From NCBI GenBank assembly GCA_022563655.1, contig JADFMW010000133.1:1-7728 (forward strand): 7,728 bases of DNA. The letters are read 5' to 3'. Of this stretch, positions 1-7,121 are shown piece by piece. The DNA is from Pseudomonadota bacterium. Its GTDB lineage: Bacteria; Pseudomonadota; Alphaproteobacteria; JAAXGF01. How positions within the stretch are numbered: position 1 is the first letter of the stretch; every line of letters starts with the position of its first letter. A program made the translations under genes and the position numbers. The notes beneath the pieces are model-generated. The model saw only the letters and a list, made by a program, of their open reading frames with translations. It ran no database searches and was not told the DNA's origin.

Positions 1-126
1 ATGGTAATCTCGGGCGGCGACGACACGCCGCCCGACACGCGGCCCGACGAGGAAAGGCAGGCAGCCAAGATACCCTGCCGGCCGGAAGATGCGCCGGTGG
101 CGGTGAGCGGGGGCAAGCGCGGCTGA
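1..126 (+). CDS. C-terminal end of a probable DUF502-family membrane protein (partial, cut by left edge)
   Basis: An open frame runs from base 1 to a TGA at 124-126 and gives 41 residues, MVISGGDDTPP then a polar tail ending GGKRG. The start of this stretch resembles the conserved C-terminal motif of DUF502 proteins as I remember it (a hydrophobic pair, then S-G-G, then T-P), and a DUF502 gene is a familiar neighbour of recG in alphaproteobacteria. On that reading the ATG at base 1 is an internal methionine and the gene begins outside the window. The tail after TPP is hydrophilic and not informative. The gene is convergent with recG, with 23 bases between the two stop codons. The function of DUF502 proteins is unknown; they are small predicted inner-membrane proteins. 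The family call rests on one short motif plus position, so it is tentative. Confidence 0.5.
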   Translation: MVISGGDDTPPDTRPDEERQAAKIPCRPEDAPVAVSGGKRG

Positions 127-149
127 TCCGCCGCCGCCGCGAGAAGGCC

Positions 150-2237
150 CTAGCCCGAGCGCAGAAGCTTGACTGCGGCGTCGCGCTCGAAGAGGTAGAG
201 CAGGGTGCGCAAGGCCTGGCCGCGCGGCGTCGCCAGCTCGGGGTCGCGGTCGAGGATCAGCCGGGCGTCGTCGCGCGCGGCGGCGAGAAGCTCGCCATGG
301 ACGGCAAGATCGGCAAGGCGGAAGGCCGGCAGGCCGCTCTGGCGGGTCCCCAACAGCTCGCCGGCGCCGCGCAGCCTGAGGTCCTCCTCGGCGATGCGGA
401 AACCGTCGTCGGTCTCGCGCAGGATGGTGAGCCGCGCCCGGGCCGTCTCGCCGAGCGGCTGGGCGTAGAGCAACAGGCAGGTCGATTCGGCGTCGCCGCG
501 GCCGATGCGCCCGCGCAGCTGGTGGAGCTGGGCCAGGCCGAAGCGTTCGGCGTGCTCGACGACCATGACCGTGGCCTGGGGCACGTCGATGCCGACCTCG
601 ATCACCGTGGTCGCCACCAGCACGTCGACCGCGCCCTCGGCGAAGGCCGCCATCACCGCGTCCTTCTCGGCCCCCTTCATGCGGCCGTGAACCAGCCCGA
701 CGCGCTCCCCGAAGCGGGTCTCGAGCTGGGCCTTGCGTTCGTCCGCGGCGGCGAGGTCGATGACCTCCGATTCCTCGACCAGCGGGCACACCCAGTACGC
801 CTTGGCGCCGTCGCCGATGGCGCGGCGCACCGCGGCGACGACCTCGTCGAGGCGCGCGAGCGGCAGGGCGCGCGTGGCGATCGGCCGCCGCCCGGCCGGC
901 TTCTCGGTAAGCCGCGAGACGTCCATGTCGCCGTAGGCCGTGAGCATCAGGGTGCGGGGGATCGGCGTCGCGGTCATCACCAGCATGTGCACGTCGCGGC
1001 CCTTGGCCCCCAGGGTGAGGCGCTGGTGGACGCCGAAGCGGTGCTGCTCGTCGATCACCGCCAGCCCGAGGTCGCGGAACTCGACGCCCTCCTGGAACAG
1101 CGCGTGGGTGCCGACGGCCATGGCGAGTTCGCCGGAGGCGAAGCCGGCGAGCACGGCGTCGCGGGCCTTGCCCTTGTCGCGCCCGGTGAGCAGACCGATG
1201 CGCAGCCCGGCGGCGTCGGCGAGCGGCGCGAGCACGGCGTGGTGCTGGCGTACGAGGATCTCGGTCGGCGCCATCAGCGCCGCCTGCGTCCCGGCCTCGA
1301 CGGCAAGCAGCATGGCGAACAGCGCCACCACCGTCTTGCCGCTGCCCACGTCGCCCTGAAGCAGCCGCAGCATGCGGCTCGGCTCGGCCATGTCGGCGGC
1401 GATTTCCTCGATCGCGCGATGCTGCGAGCCGGTCAGGCGGTAGGGCAGGGCCGCCGCGACCCGCTCCCGAAGCTGCCCGTCGCCGCGCAGCGAGCGGCCC
1501 GGCTGGCGCTTCTGGTGGGCCCGCACCAGGGCGAGGGCGAGCTGATTGGCGAGCAGCTCGTCGTAGGCGAGGCGGCTGCGGTCGGCGTCGGTGGGCTCGA
1601 GGCCGGACTCGTCGGTCGGCGCGTGAGCCGCCGCGAGCGCCGCCCGCCAGGACCGCCAGCCCTGGCGGCGGAGGAACTCAGGATCGAGCCACTCGTCGAG
1701 GTCGGCCGCGCGGCCGAGGGCCTCGCGCACCGCCTTGGCCAGCGGCTTCAGCGTCAAGCCCTCGGTCAGGCGGTGGACCGGCTCGACCGTCTGCAGGCTG
1801 GCGAGGTCGGCAAGCGGCGCGATGTGGTCGGGATGGACCATCTGCACCTCGCCGCCGAACCCCTCGACCCGGCCGCTGACAACCAGCGTCTCGCCCTCCG
1901 GCAACACCTTGCGCAGGTAGTCCTCGCGGGCGTGGAAGAACACCAGATGCAGGATGCCGGTGTCGTCGGCGCAGCGCACCTTGTAGGGCAGGCGGGGTGC
2001 CCTCGGCGGCAGATGCGCCTCGACGCGCACCGTGATGGTGGCGATGCGGCCGCTCGGCGCTTGCGCCACCTTGGGCGCGAAGCGGCGGTCGATCAGCCCC
2101 GTGGGCAGATGCCACAGCAGATCGGCGACCCGCGGCCCGGCGACCTTGGCCACGAGCTTGCCCAGCCGGGGGCCGACGCCGGGCAGAGCGGTGACCTCGG
2201 CGAACAAGGGAAACAAGACCTGCGGCCGGCGCGCCAA
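150..2237 (-). CDS. recG: ATP-dependent DNA helicase RecG
   Basis: A 695-residue protein of normal RecG length. RecG is a cytoplasmic double-strand DNA translocase that remodels stalled replication forks and branch-migrates Holliday junctions and D-loops. The N-terminal wedge and OB-fold region (about 1-220) includes the early LPGVGPRLGKL helix-hairpin-like segment. The superfamily 2 motor follows: Walker A GDVGSGKT at 295-302, DEQH box at 396-399, TATPIPRT at 422-429. The second RecA lobe ends with FGLAQLHQLRGRIGR (566-580), and the conserved RecG C-terminal region has RLRGAGELLGTRQSG. The start is TTG at 2237: an in-frame TGA lies two codons upstream, the protein begins in typical style (..VLFPLFAEVTALPG), and a weak GGAAG sits nine bases before it. 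It is divergent from sdhE-mfd and convergent with the gene at 1-126. No frameshift or missing catalytic motif was seen. Confidence 0.97.
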   Translation of the reverse strand: MARRPQVLFPLFAEVTALPGVGPRLGKLVAKVAGPRVADLLWHLPTGLIDRRFAPKVAQAPSGRIATITVRVEAHLPPRAPRLPYKVRCADDTGILHLVFFHAREDYLRKVLPEGETLVVSGRVEGFGGEVQMVHPDHIAPLADLASLQTVEPVHRLTEGLTLKPLAKAVREALGRAADLDEWLDPEFLRRQGWRSWRAALAAAHAPTDESGLEPTDADRSRLAYDELLANQLALALVRAHQKRQPGRSLRGDGQLRERVAAALPYRLTGSQHRAIEEIAADMAEPSRMLRLLQGDVGSGKTVVALFAMLLAVEAGTQAALMAPTEILVRQHHAVLAPLADAAGLRIGLLTGRDKGKARDAVLAGFASGELAMAVGTHALFQEGVEFRDLGLAVIDEQHRFGVHQRLTLGAKGRDVHMLVMTATPIPRTLMLTAYGDMDVSRLTEKPAGRRPIATRALPLARLDEVVAAVRRAIGDGAKAYWVCPLVEESEVIDLAAADERKAQLETRFGERVGLVHGRMKGAEKDAVMAAFAEGAVDVLVATTVIEVGIDVPQATVMVVEHAERFGLAQLHQLRGRIGRGDAESTCLLLYAQPLGETARARLTILRETDDGFRIAEEDLRLRGAGELLGTRQSGLPAFRLADLAVHGELLAAARDDARLILDRDPELATPRGQALRTLLYLFERDAAVKLLRSG

Positions 2238-2331
2238 GCTTCAGGGCTTCCGCGGCCGAGGCGAGCGGCCTGCACGTTCACGATGTTGTGGCCGCGACAC
2301 GGACAGTTGCTCCCGCTTCCCAGGGGAATGG

Positions 2332-2360
2332 CTGACAGGGTGGCGGTGACAGCTTAAGCT
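2332..2360 (+). promoter_or_regulatory. Candidate sigma-70-type promoter for sdhE-mfd
   Basis: CTGACA at 2332-2337 matches five of six bases of the TTGACA -35 consensus. After a 17-base spacer comes TAAGCT (2355-2360), a weak -10 that matches TATAAT at first, second and last positions. Transcription would start near 2367, giving a leader of about 16 bases before the sdhE ATG. The -10 overlaps a perfect 10-base palindrome, AGCTTAAGCT (2351-2360). This is a pattern match in a 145-base divergent intergenic region, and no other plus-strand candidate looked better. I saw no convincing promoter for recG on the other strand. Confidence 0.35.
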
Positions 2361-2372
2361 AAAGCGACGCTG

Positions 2373-2377
2373 GGAGA
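2373..2377 (+). promoter_or_regulatory. Ribosome binding site of sdhE
   Basis: GGAGA, within TGGGAGACAG, lies five bases before the ATG at 2383. It is the clearest Shine-Dalgarno-like sequence on the plus strand in this region and may also serve the downstream mfd gene by translational coupling. Confidence 0.65.
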
Positions 2378-2382
2378 CAGTC

Positions 2383-2649
2383 ATGGACGAGCCGATCGAC
2401 GTCCGGCGCAAACGCCTCCGCTTCCGCAGTTGGTACCGCGGCACCAAGGAGATCGAGCTGATGCTGGGGCGATTCGCCGATGCCCGTCTCGACCAACTGA
2501 CCCCCGAACAGCTCGACGGTTACGAGGCCCTGCTCGCCACCCCGGACCCCGACCTCTATCAGTGGATCAACGGCGAAAAGCCGGCGCCGGCGTCGTGCGA
2601 CGGCGGCGTCCTAAAGCTTTTGAGGAACTTTACGTATCAGTCGCGATGA
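2383..2649 (+). CDS. sdhE: FAD assembly factor SdhE (succinate dehydrogenase assembly factor 2 / CptB family)
   Basis: An 88-residue protein of typical length for this family (former DUF339, also called CptB or YgfY; the eukaryotic relative is SDHAF2/Sdh5). SdhE is a small cytoplasmic helical protein that promotes covalent attachment of FAD to the SdhA subunit of succinate dehydrogenase. The signature is clear: RKRLRFRSWYRGTKEIELML near residues 9-28, containing the conserved R-G-x-x-E motif (RGTKE). Next comes the acidic helix with LTPEQLDGYEALL, then DPDLYQWINGEKP. The C-terminus (VLKLLRNF) fits the usual hydrophobic, basic end. The ATG is preceded by GGAGA at five bases. It is the first gene of a probable two-gene transcript with mfd, whose start follows the TGA by one base. 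The link to mfd is conserved positioning, not evidence of a shared biochemical role. Confidence 0.93.
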   Translation: MDEPIDVRRKRLRFRSWYRGTKEIELMLGRFADARLDQLTPEQLDGYEALLATPDPDLYQWINGEKPAPASCDGGVLKLLRNFTYQSR

Positions 2650-2650
2650 C

Positions 2651-5600
2651 TTGAAATCGCTGGAAAACATCCTCGCCAGACCGGGGCGGGTGGTGATCGC
2701 CGGCGCGCCGGAAGGCTACGACGCCGTCGTCCTCGGCGATGTCGCCGCAGCGGCGCCGGGGCGCGAGCTGTTGCACGTCGCCTGCAACGACGCGCGCATG
2801 GCGCGGCTCGCCGAAGCGCTCGGATTCTTCCATCCCGATGTCGAGTGCCTGTTGCTCCCGGCCTGGGACTGCCTGCCCTACGACCGGGTCTCGCCGAACT
2901 CCGGGATCGTCAGCCAGCGCATGGACACGCTGACGCGCCTGGCGCCGCCGCGGCCCACGCGGTCCACGCGGTCCACGCGGTCCACTGGCTCGGGCGCGCG
3001 AATCGTGCTCACCACGGTCAACGCGCTGTTGCAGAGGGTGCCGGCGCGCGGTGCCCTGGCCGATGCGCGGCTCGAGGTGGCGGTGGGGGGCCGTCTCGCG
3101 CTCGAGGCGCTGACCGAATACCTCGAGCGCAACGGCTATACTCGGGCGGGCTCGGTGTTCGAGGCCGGCGATTACGCCCCGCGCGGCGGTATCGTCGACG
3201 TCTTCCCGCCGGGAGCGCCGGCGCCCTTGCGCATCGACCTGTTCGGCGACGAGGTCGAAAGCATTCGCTCGTTCGACCCGCTCACCCAGCGCAGCGCCGA
3301 GAGCGTCGAACGCCTCGTGCTCAGGCCGGTCAGCGAGGTTTGCCTCGACGCCGACTCGATCGACCGCTTCCGCGCCGGCTACCGCGAGCTGTTCGGCACG
3401 GTGATCGGCAACGACCCGCTCTACGAGGCGGTCGGCGCCGGGCGCAAGCACCTCGGCATGGAGCACTGGCTGCCGCTGTTCCACGACCGCCTCGAGACCG
3501 TGCTCGACTACCTCCCCGACGCGGCGCTCACCCTCGATCCCCTCGTCGAGGAGGCGCGGGACTTGCGTCTCGCGGCGATCGCCGACTATTACGCGGCGCG
3601 GCGCGAGCCGCCCCGGGGCGCCGCCGCGACGCCAACCGTGTATCGCCCGCTGCCGCCCGAGCGGCTTTACCTCGACGCGGCGGAGTGGGACGAGCTGCTC
3701 GACGAGCGCGCGGTGGCGCAGCTGACGCCGTTTCACGCCGCGGCGGCGGAGGTGCCGGTCATCGACGCGGGCGGCAAGCCGGCGCGCGACTTCGCTGCCG
3801 AGCGGACGCGCCCCGAGACCAATCTGTTCGACGCGGTGCGCGACTACCTCGCGGCCGAACGCGCCAAGGGGCGCCGGGTGCTGCTGGCCTGCTACAGCGA
3901 GGGATCGCGCGACCGGCTCGCCGGCGTGCTGGCCGACCACGGGCTGGTCGGCGTGGCGCCGGTGGACGGCTGGAGCGCGGCGCAGGGCCTCGCCGCGGAC
4001 GCCGTGGGCTTGCTCGTCCTCGGCCTCGAACGCGGGTTCGAAACCGACGCTCTCGTCGTCCTCGGCGAGCAGGACATCCTCGGCGACCGGCTGGCGCGGC
4101 CGCCGCGCAAGACCCGGCGCTCGGACGCCTTCATCACCGAGGTCTCGAGCCTCGGCCTGGGCGATCTCGTCGTCCACATCGACCATGGCATCGGCCGCTA
4201 CGACGGTCTCGAAATCCTGACCCGCGAGGGCGCGCCGCACGACTGCGTCCGGCTCCTCTACGCCGGCGGCGACAAGCTCTACGTGCCGGTCGAGAATATC
4301 GAGGTGCTGTCGCGCTACGGCGAGGCCGCCGCCGCCGCCGCCCTCGACCGGCTGGGCGGCGCCCATTGGCAGGCGCGCAAGGCGCGGCTCAAGGAGCGCA
4401 TCAAGGTGCTGGCCGGCGAGCTGTTGCGCGTGGCCGCGGCGCGCCGGCTGCGCCCGGCCGCCGTCGTGACCCCGCCCGAGGGCCTGTACGACGAGTTCTG
4501 CGCCCGCTTCCCCTACGTCGAGACCGAGGACCAGCAGCGCGCCATCGATGACGTGCTCGCCGATCTCGCCTCGGGGCGGCCGATGGATCGGCTGGTCTGC
4601 GGCGATGTCGGCTTCGGCAAGACCGAGGTCGCGATGCGCGCTGCCTTCGTGACCGTGATGAGCGGCAAGCAGGTCGCCGTCGTGGTGCCGACCACGCTGT
4701 TGAGCCGGCAACACTTCAGCACCTTCCACGAGCGCTTCGCCGGGCTGCCGGTGCGCGTCGAGCAGCTGTCGCGGCTGGTGTCGCCGAAGCGCGCCGCGGC
4801 GGTCAAGCAGGGGCTCGCCGACGGCCAGGTCGACATCGTCATCGGCACCCACGCGCTGCTCGGCAAGACCATCCGCTTCAGCGACCTCGGCCTGGTGGTG
4901 ATCGACGAGGAGCAGCACTTCGGCGTCGCCCACAAGGAGCGGCTCAAGCGGCTTCGCGCCGACGTCCACGTGTTGACGCCGACCGCGACGCCGATCCCGC
5001 GAACCCTGCAAATGGCGCTTGCCGGGGTGCGCGAGCTCAGCCTTATCGCCACCCCGCCGGTCGACCGCCTGGCGGTGCGCACCTTCATCATGCCGTACGA
5101 CCCCGTCGTGGTGCGCGACGCGATCCTGCGCGAGCACTTGCGGGGCGGGCAGAGCTTCTTCGTCTGCCCGCGCATCGAGGACATCGCCAAGGCGGCCGAG
5201 CGCCTGCGCGCGCTGGTGCCCGAGGTCAAGATCGTCACCGCCCACGGGCGCATGACGGCGCGCGCGCTCGAGCAGGCGATGCACGCCTTCTACGACGGCG
5301 CCTACGACGTGCTGGTGTCGACCGCGATCATCGAAGCGGGCCTCGACATCCCCAACGTCAACACCATGATCGTCCACAACGCCCACATGTTCGGGCTGGC
5401 CCAGCTCTACCAGCTCCGCGGCCGCATCGGCCGGGCGAAGGTGCGCGCCTACGCATATTTGACGCTGCCGTCGCACGGCGGGCTCAGCGAGGCCGCCACC
5501 AAGCGGCTCGAGGTCATGCACAAGCTCGACACCCTGGGCGCCGGGTTCAGCCTGGCGAGCTACGACCTCGACATCCGCGGCGCCGGGAACCTGCTCGGCG

Positions 5601-6175
5601 CCGAGCAGTCGGGGCACATCCGCGAGGTCGGGCTGGAGCTTTACCAGCACATGCTCGAGCAGGCCGTGGCCGAGACGCGCGCGGCCGAGGAGGGCGTCAA
5701 GCCGGCGGCGCGAACGGATTGGACGCCGCACATCAGCATCGGCGCCTCGGTGTACATTCCCGACGACTACGTCGCCGACCTGGGGGTGCGGCTGGGGCTC
5801 TACCGGCGCCTCGCCGCGCTCGAGGAGCAGGCCGGGATCGACGCCTTCGCCGCCGAGTTGATCGACCGCTTCGGCGCCCTGCCGGCGGCGGTCGAGCATC
5901 TGTTGCGCATCGTCGCGATCAAGCGGCAGTGCCGCGAGGCCGGGGTCGAGAAGCTCACGGCCGGCGAGACCGGAGCGGTGCTCGCGTTCCACGACAACAG
6001 CTTCGCCGATCCGGCGGGGCTGGTCGAGTTCATCGGCCGCCAGCCCGACGGAGTCAGGCTGCGTCCCGACCACAGGCTCGTCATCAAGCGGGGCTGGGCC
6101 GACGTCGAGGCGCGTCTTGGCGGCGTCCGCGAGATCCTCGGCGACCTCGTCGAGATCGTGAGACGGGCGGCGTGA
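2651..6175 (+). CDS. mfd: Transcription-repair coupling factor Mfd
   Basis: A 1174-residue protein, slightly longer than E. coli Mfd (1148). Mfd removes RNA polymerase stalled at DNA lesions and recruits UvrA for nucleotide excision repair. The UvrB-like N-terminal module spans about 1-340 (LLPAWDCLPYDRVSPN at 68-83, APRGGIVDVFPPG at 176-188). The RNA-polymerase-interacting CarD-like domain is at about 500-560 (GDLVVHIDHGIGRYDG). The translocase has Walker A GDVGFGKT (651-658), DEEQH (752-756), TATPIPRT (778-785) and FGLAQLYQLRGRIGR (914-928). The C-terminal TRCF domain covers about 1025-1110. The start is TTG at 2651: the frame has a stop at 2621 and no ATG or GTG in between. No Shine-Dalgarno lies before it, so translation probably depends on coupling to sdhE. 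Oddities are a TRS-repeat linker at 103-112 and proline at 777 just before motif III, where E. coli has leucine. Confidence 0.97.
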   Translation: MKSLENILARPGRVVIAGAPEGYDAVVLGDVAAAAPGRELLHVACNDARMARLAEALGFFHPDVECLLLPAWDCLPYDRVSPNSGIVSQRMDTLTRLAPPRPTRSTRSTRSTGSGARIVLTTVNALLQRVPARGALADARLEVAVGGRLALEALTEYLERNGYTRAGSVFEAGDYAPRGGIVDVFPPGAPAPLRIDLFGDEVESIRSFDPLTQRSAESVERLVLRPVSEVCLDADSIDRFRAGYRELFGTVIGNDPLYEAVGAGRKHLGMEHWLPLFHDRLETVLDYLPDAALTLDPLVEEARDLRLAAIADYYAARREPPRGAAATPTVYRPLPPERLYLDAAEWDELLDERAVAQLTPFHAAAAEVPVIDAGGKPARDFAAERTRPETNLFDAVRDYLAAERAKGRRVLLACYSEGSRDRLAGVLADHGLVGVAPVDGWSAAQGLAADAVGLLVLGLERGFETDALVVLGEQDILGDRLARPPRKTRRSDAFITEVSSLGLGDLVVHIDHGIGRYDGLEILTREGAPHDCVRLLYAGGDKLYVPVENIEVLSRYGEAAAAAALDRLGGAHWQARKARLKERIKVLAGELLRVAAARRLRPAAVVTPPEGLYDEFCARFPYVETEDQQRAIDDVLADLASGRPMDRLVCGDVGFGKTEVAMRAAFVTVMSGKQVAVVVPTTLLSRQHFSTFHERFAGLPVRVEQLSRLVSPKRAAAVKQGLADGQVDIVIGTHALLGKTIRFSDLGLVVIDEEQHFGVAHKERLKRLRADVHVLTPTATPIPRTLQMALAGVRELSLIATPPVDRLAVRTFIMPYDPVVVRDAILREHLRGGQSFFVCPRIEDIAKAAERLRALVPEVKIVTAHGRMTARALEQAMHAFYDGAYDVLVSTAIIEAGLDIPNVNTMIVHNAHMFGLAQLYQLRGRIGRAKVRAYAYLTLPSHGGLSEAATKRLEVMHKLDTLGAGFSLASYDLDIRGAGNLLGAEQSGHIREVGLELYQHMLEQAVAETRAAEEGVKPAARTDWTPHISIGASVYIPDDYVADLGVRLGLYRRLAALEEQAGIDAFAAELIDRFGALPAAVEHLLRIVAIKRQCREAGVEKLTAGETGAVLAFHDNSFADPAGLVEFIGRQPDGVRLRPDHRLVIKRGWADVEARLGGVREILGDLVEIVRRAA
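2955..2985 (+). repeat. Short tandem repeat inside mfd, 9-base unit, about 3.4 copies
   Basis: Three perfect copies of CCACGCGGT lie at 2955-2963, 2964-2972 and 2973-2981, followed by a partial CCAC. The unit is a multiple of three, so it encodes Thr-Arg-Ser repeats (residues 103-112) in a linker between two segments of the UvrB-like N-terminal domain. Copy-number changes would leave the mfd frame intact. Confidence 0.9.
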
Positions 6176-6200
6176 TGGCCTTGGGCGGCGTGATGGCCTC
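6165..6200 (+). repeat. 18-base tandem duplication spanning the mfd stop codon
   Basis: Two adjacent 18-base units, 6165-6182 and 6183-6200, differ only in their last base (17/18 identical). A further GGGCGG (6201-6206) begins a third unit. The first unit carries the mfd TGA and the last codons; the second carries a copy of that TGA outside any gene. It fills the gap between the convergent mfd and dsbA-like genes. The following GC-rich inverted repeat (6203-6208 with 6216-6221, seven-base loop) lacks a T tract, so I do not call a terminator. Confidence 0.85.
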
Positions 6201-6209
6201 GGGCGGCCT

Positions 6210-6848
6210 TCACTCGGCCGCGGCGGCCCGCTCGGCGGTCTCGAAGACGCGCAGGAAGACCTCGGGCGTCTGGGCGCCCGAAATCGCGTAGCGGCCCTCG
6301 GCGATGAAGCAGGGCACGCCCGTCACGCCCAGGCGGCGGGCCTCGAGGTCCTCGGTGCGCACGGCCTCGACGTCGCGGTCGGAGGCGAGATAGGCGCGCG
6401 TCTCGTCGGCGTCGAGGCCGGCGTCGGCCGCGGCCGCGACCAGGCTTTCGACCTCGCCGATGTCCACGCCTTCCTGGAAGTAGCGGCGGAACAGCAGCTC
6501 CACCACCTGGTCCTGGCACCCGTTCCTGCCGGCGAGCAGGATCAGGCGGTGTGCGTTGACCGTGTTGGGCGTGCGCCGGATGCGGCCGAACTCGAAGGCG
6601 AGGCCTTCCTCGGCGCCGGTCTCGGCGATATTGGCGTAGAGGTGTTCGGCGCGCTCGGCCGAGCCGAACTTGGCGATAATGTAACTCTGCCGCTCGATGC
6701 CCGCGGGCGGCATGTCCGGGTTGAGCTGGAACGCCCGCCAGACGACCTCGACGCGGAGATCGGGGCGGGCGGCCAGGGCCCGCTCCAAGCGGCGCTTGCC
6801 GATGAAGCACCAGGGGCAGATCACGTCGGAGAAGATGTCGATGCGCAC
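6210..6848 (-). CDS. DsbA-family oxidoreductase, FrnE-like, cytoplasmic
   Basis: A 212-residue thioredoxin-fold protein of the DSBA family (PF01323), FrnE / 2-hydroxychromene-2-carboxylate isomerase-like branch. The start MRIDIFSDVICPWCFIGKRR places the active-site CPWC at residues 11-14. A helical insertion follows, then the cis-proline loop GVTGVPCFI (P179, C180). Cys111 and Cys180 are extra cysteines. There is no signal peptide, so it should act in the cytoplasm, unlike periplasmic DsbA. The intact CxxC favours a thiol-disulphide oxidoreductase or isomerase over a glutathione-dependent HCCA isomerase, where serine is usual. I chose GTG at 6848 because family members begin almost directly with this strand; an in-frame ATG at 6890 would add 14 Arg-rich residues. 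Neither start has a good Shine-Dalgarno. It converges with mfd. Part of its 5' region (6732-6811) is repeated at 7649-7728. Confidence 0.88.
   Translation of the reverse strand: MRIDIFSDVICPWCFIGKRRLERALAARPDLRVEVVWRAFQLNPDMPPAGIERQSYIIAKFGSAERAEHLYANIAETGAEEGLAFEFGRIRRTPNTVNAHRLILLAGRNGCQDQVVELLFRRYFQEGVDIGEVESLVAAAADAGLDADETRAYLASDRDVEAVRTEDLEARRLGVTGVPCFIAEGRYAISGAQTPEVFLRVFETAERAAAAE
6732..6811 (-). repeat. Direct repeat, copy 1 (inside the intact dsbA-like gene)
   Basis: This 80-base segment recurs at 7649-7728 in the same orientation, 917 bases away, with two mismatches (6741 G versus 7658 C; 6809 A versus 7726 T). In the gene it covers the second active-site cysteine to about Ala39. 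Identity ends sharply at 6732/7649 on the left. The right limit is unknown because copy 2 reaches the window edge. Confidence 0.95.
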
Positions 6849-6925
6849 GCGGCGAGTGTAGCCGAGGACGCGCGCGCGAGCCAAGCCCATGGTGGCGGCG
6901 GGCGGAAGCGGCGCCGAGGCCTACT

Positions 6926-7121
6926 CTACGGCCAACGCGCTCTCACTGCGGGCATCGAATTAGACCGCGATTTGCGCGATCTCATCGGCCTCCAACATCC
7001 TCGCAACCTCGGGTCGCGAAAAAAATATTGTGCGTCACCTAAATCTTGATCCCAAACGACCGAGGCGCGCCTGCCGGCGAGAAGTTCAAGGTGGTTCAAA
7101 ATAGCTTTGTAATTACGGTCG
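6926..7121 (-). pseudogene. Possible decayed reading frame, no family recognised
   Basis: This holds most of the 273 bases between the dsbA-like start and the next gene. On the minus strand one frame reads NYKAILNHLELLAGRRASVV and WDQDLGDAQYFF from about 7116 to 7021. At a run of seven T (minus strand, 7019-7025) the protein-like character moves to another frame, RPEVARMLEADEIAQIAV, then TAA (6960-6962), then FDARSESALAVE and TAG. One extra T in the run would join the two parts. A G-to-T change in a GAA codon would explain the TAA. This looks like a short gene broken by a frameshift and a nonsense change, but the stretch is small. It could equally be chance open frame in intergenic DNA. No start codon or ribosome binding site is convincing. 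The unshifted frame would start at 7165 inside the upstream gene and end at 6926. Confidence 0.25.

Noticed and set aside
117..141. GC-only inverted repeat (118-123 with 136-141) between the left-edge gene and recG
   Set aside because: Six-base stem, 12-base loop and no T tract on either strand; common by chance in DNA this GC-rich, so not called a terminator.
297..2357. 686-codon open frame on the plus strand opposite recG
   Set aside because: Composition artefact: GC-rich codon use in recG leaves few stops on the opposite strand. Its translation is low-complexity, rich in Gly, Ala, Arg, His and Asp, with no recognisable domain, while the recG frame has every helicase motif.
2845..4551. 568-codon open frame within mfd in another plus-strand frame
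   Set aside because: Arg/Ala/Gly/Pro-rich shadow of a GC-rich gene.
2630..6073. 1147-codon open frame on the minus strand opposite mfd
   Set aside because: Strikingly long, but it mirrors mfd codon by codon. The product shows no domain, and the mfd frame has all expected motifs.
150..6175. recG and mfd as a recent duplication
   Set aside because: The motors are homologous (both have FGLAQL-QLRGRIGR), but this is an ancient family relationship; the other domains differ and nucleotide similarity is local.
6203..6221. GCGGCC/GGCCGC hairpin between mfd and the dsbA-like gene
   Set aside because: Short stem without a T tract and lying partly in coding sequence; not enough for a terminator call.
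5800..6810. 336-codon minus-strand frame across the dsbA-like gene and the 3' end of mfd
   Set aside because: Out of frame with the dsbA-like gene and Arg/Pro-rich; it runs through both genes without any recognisable motif.
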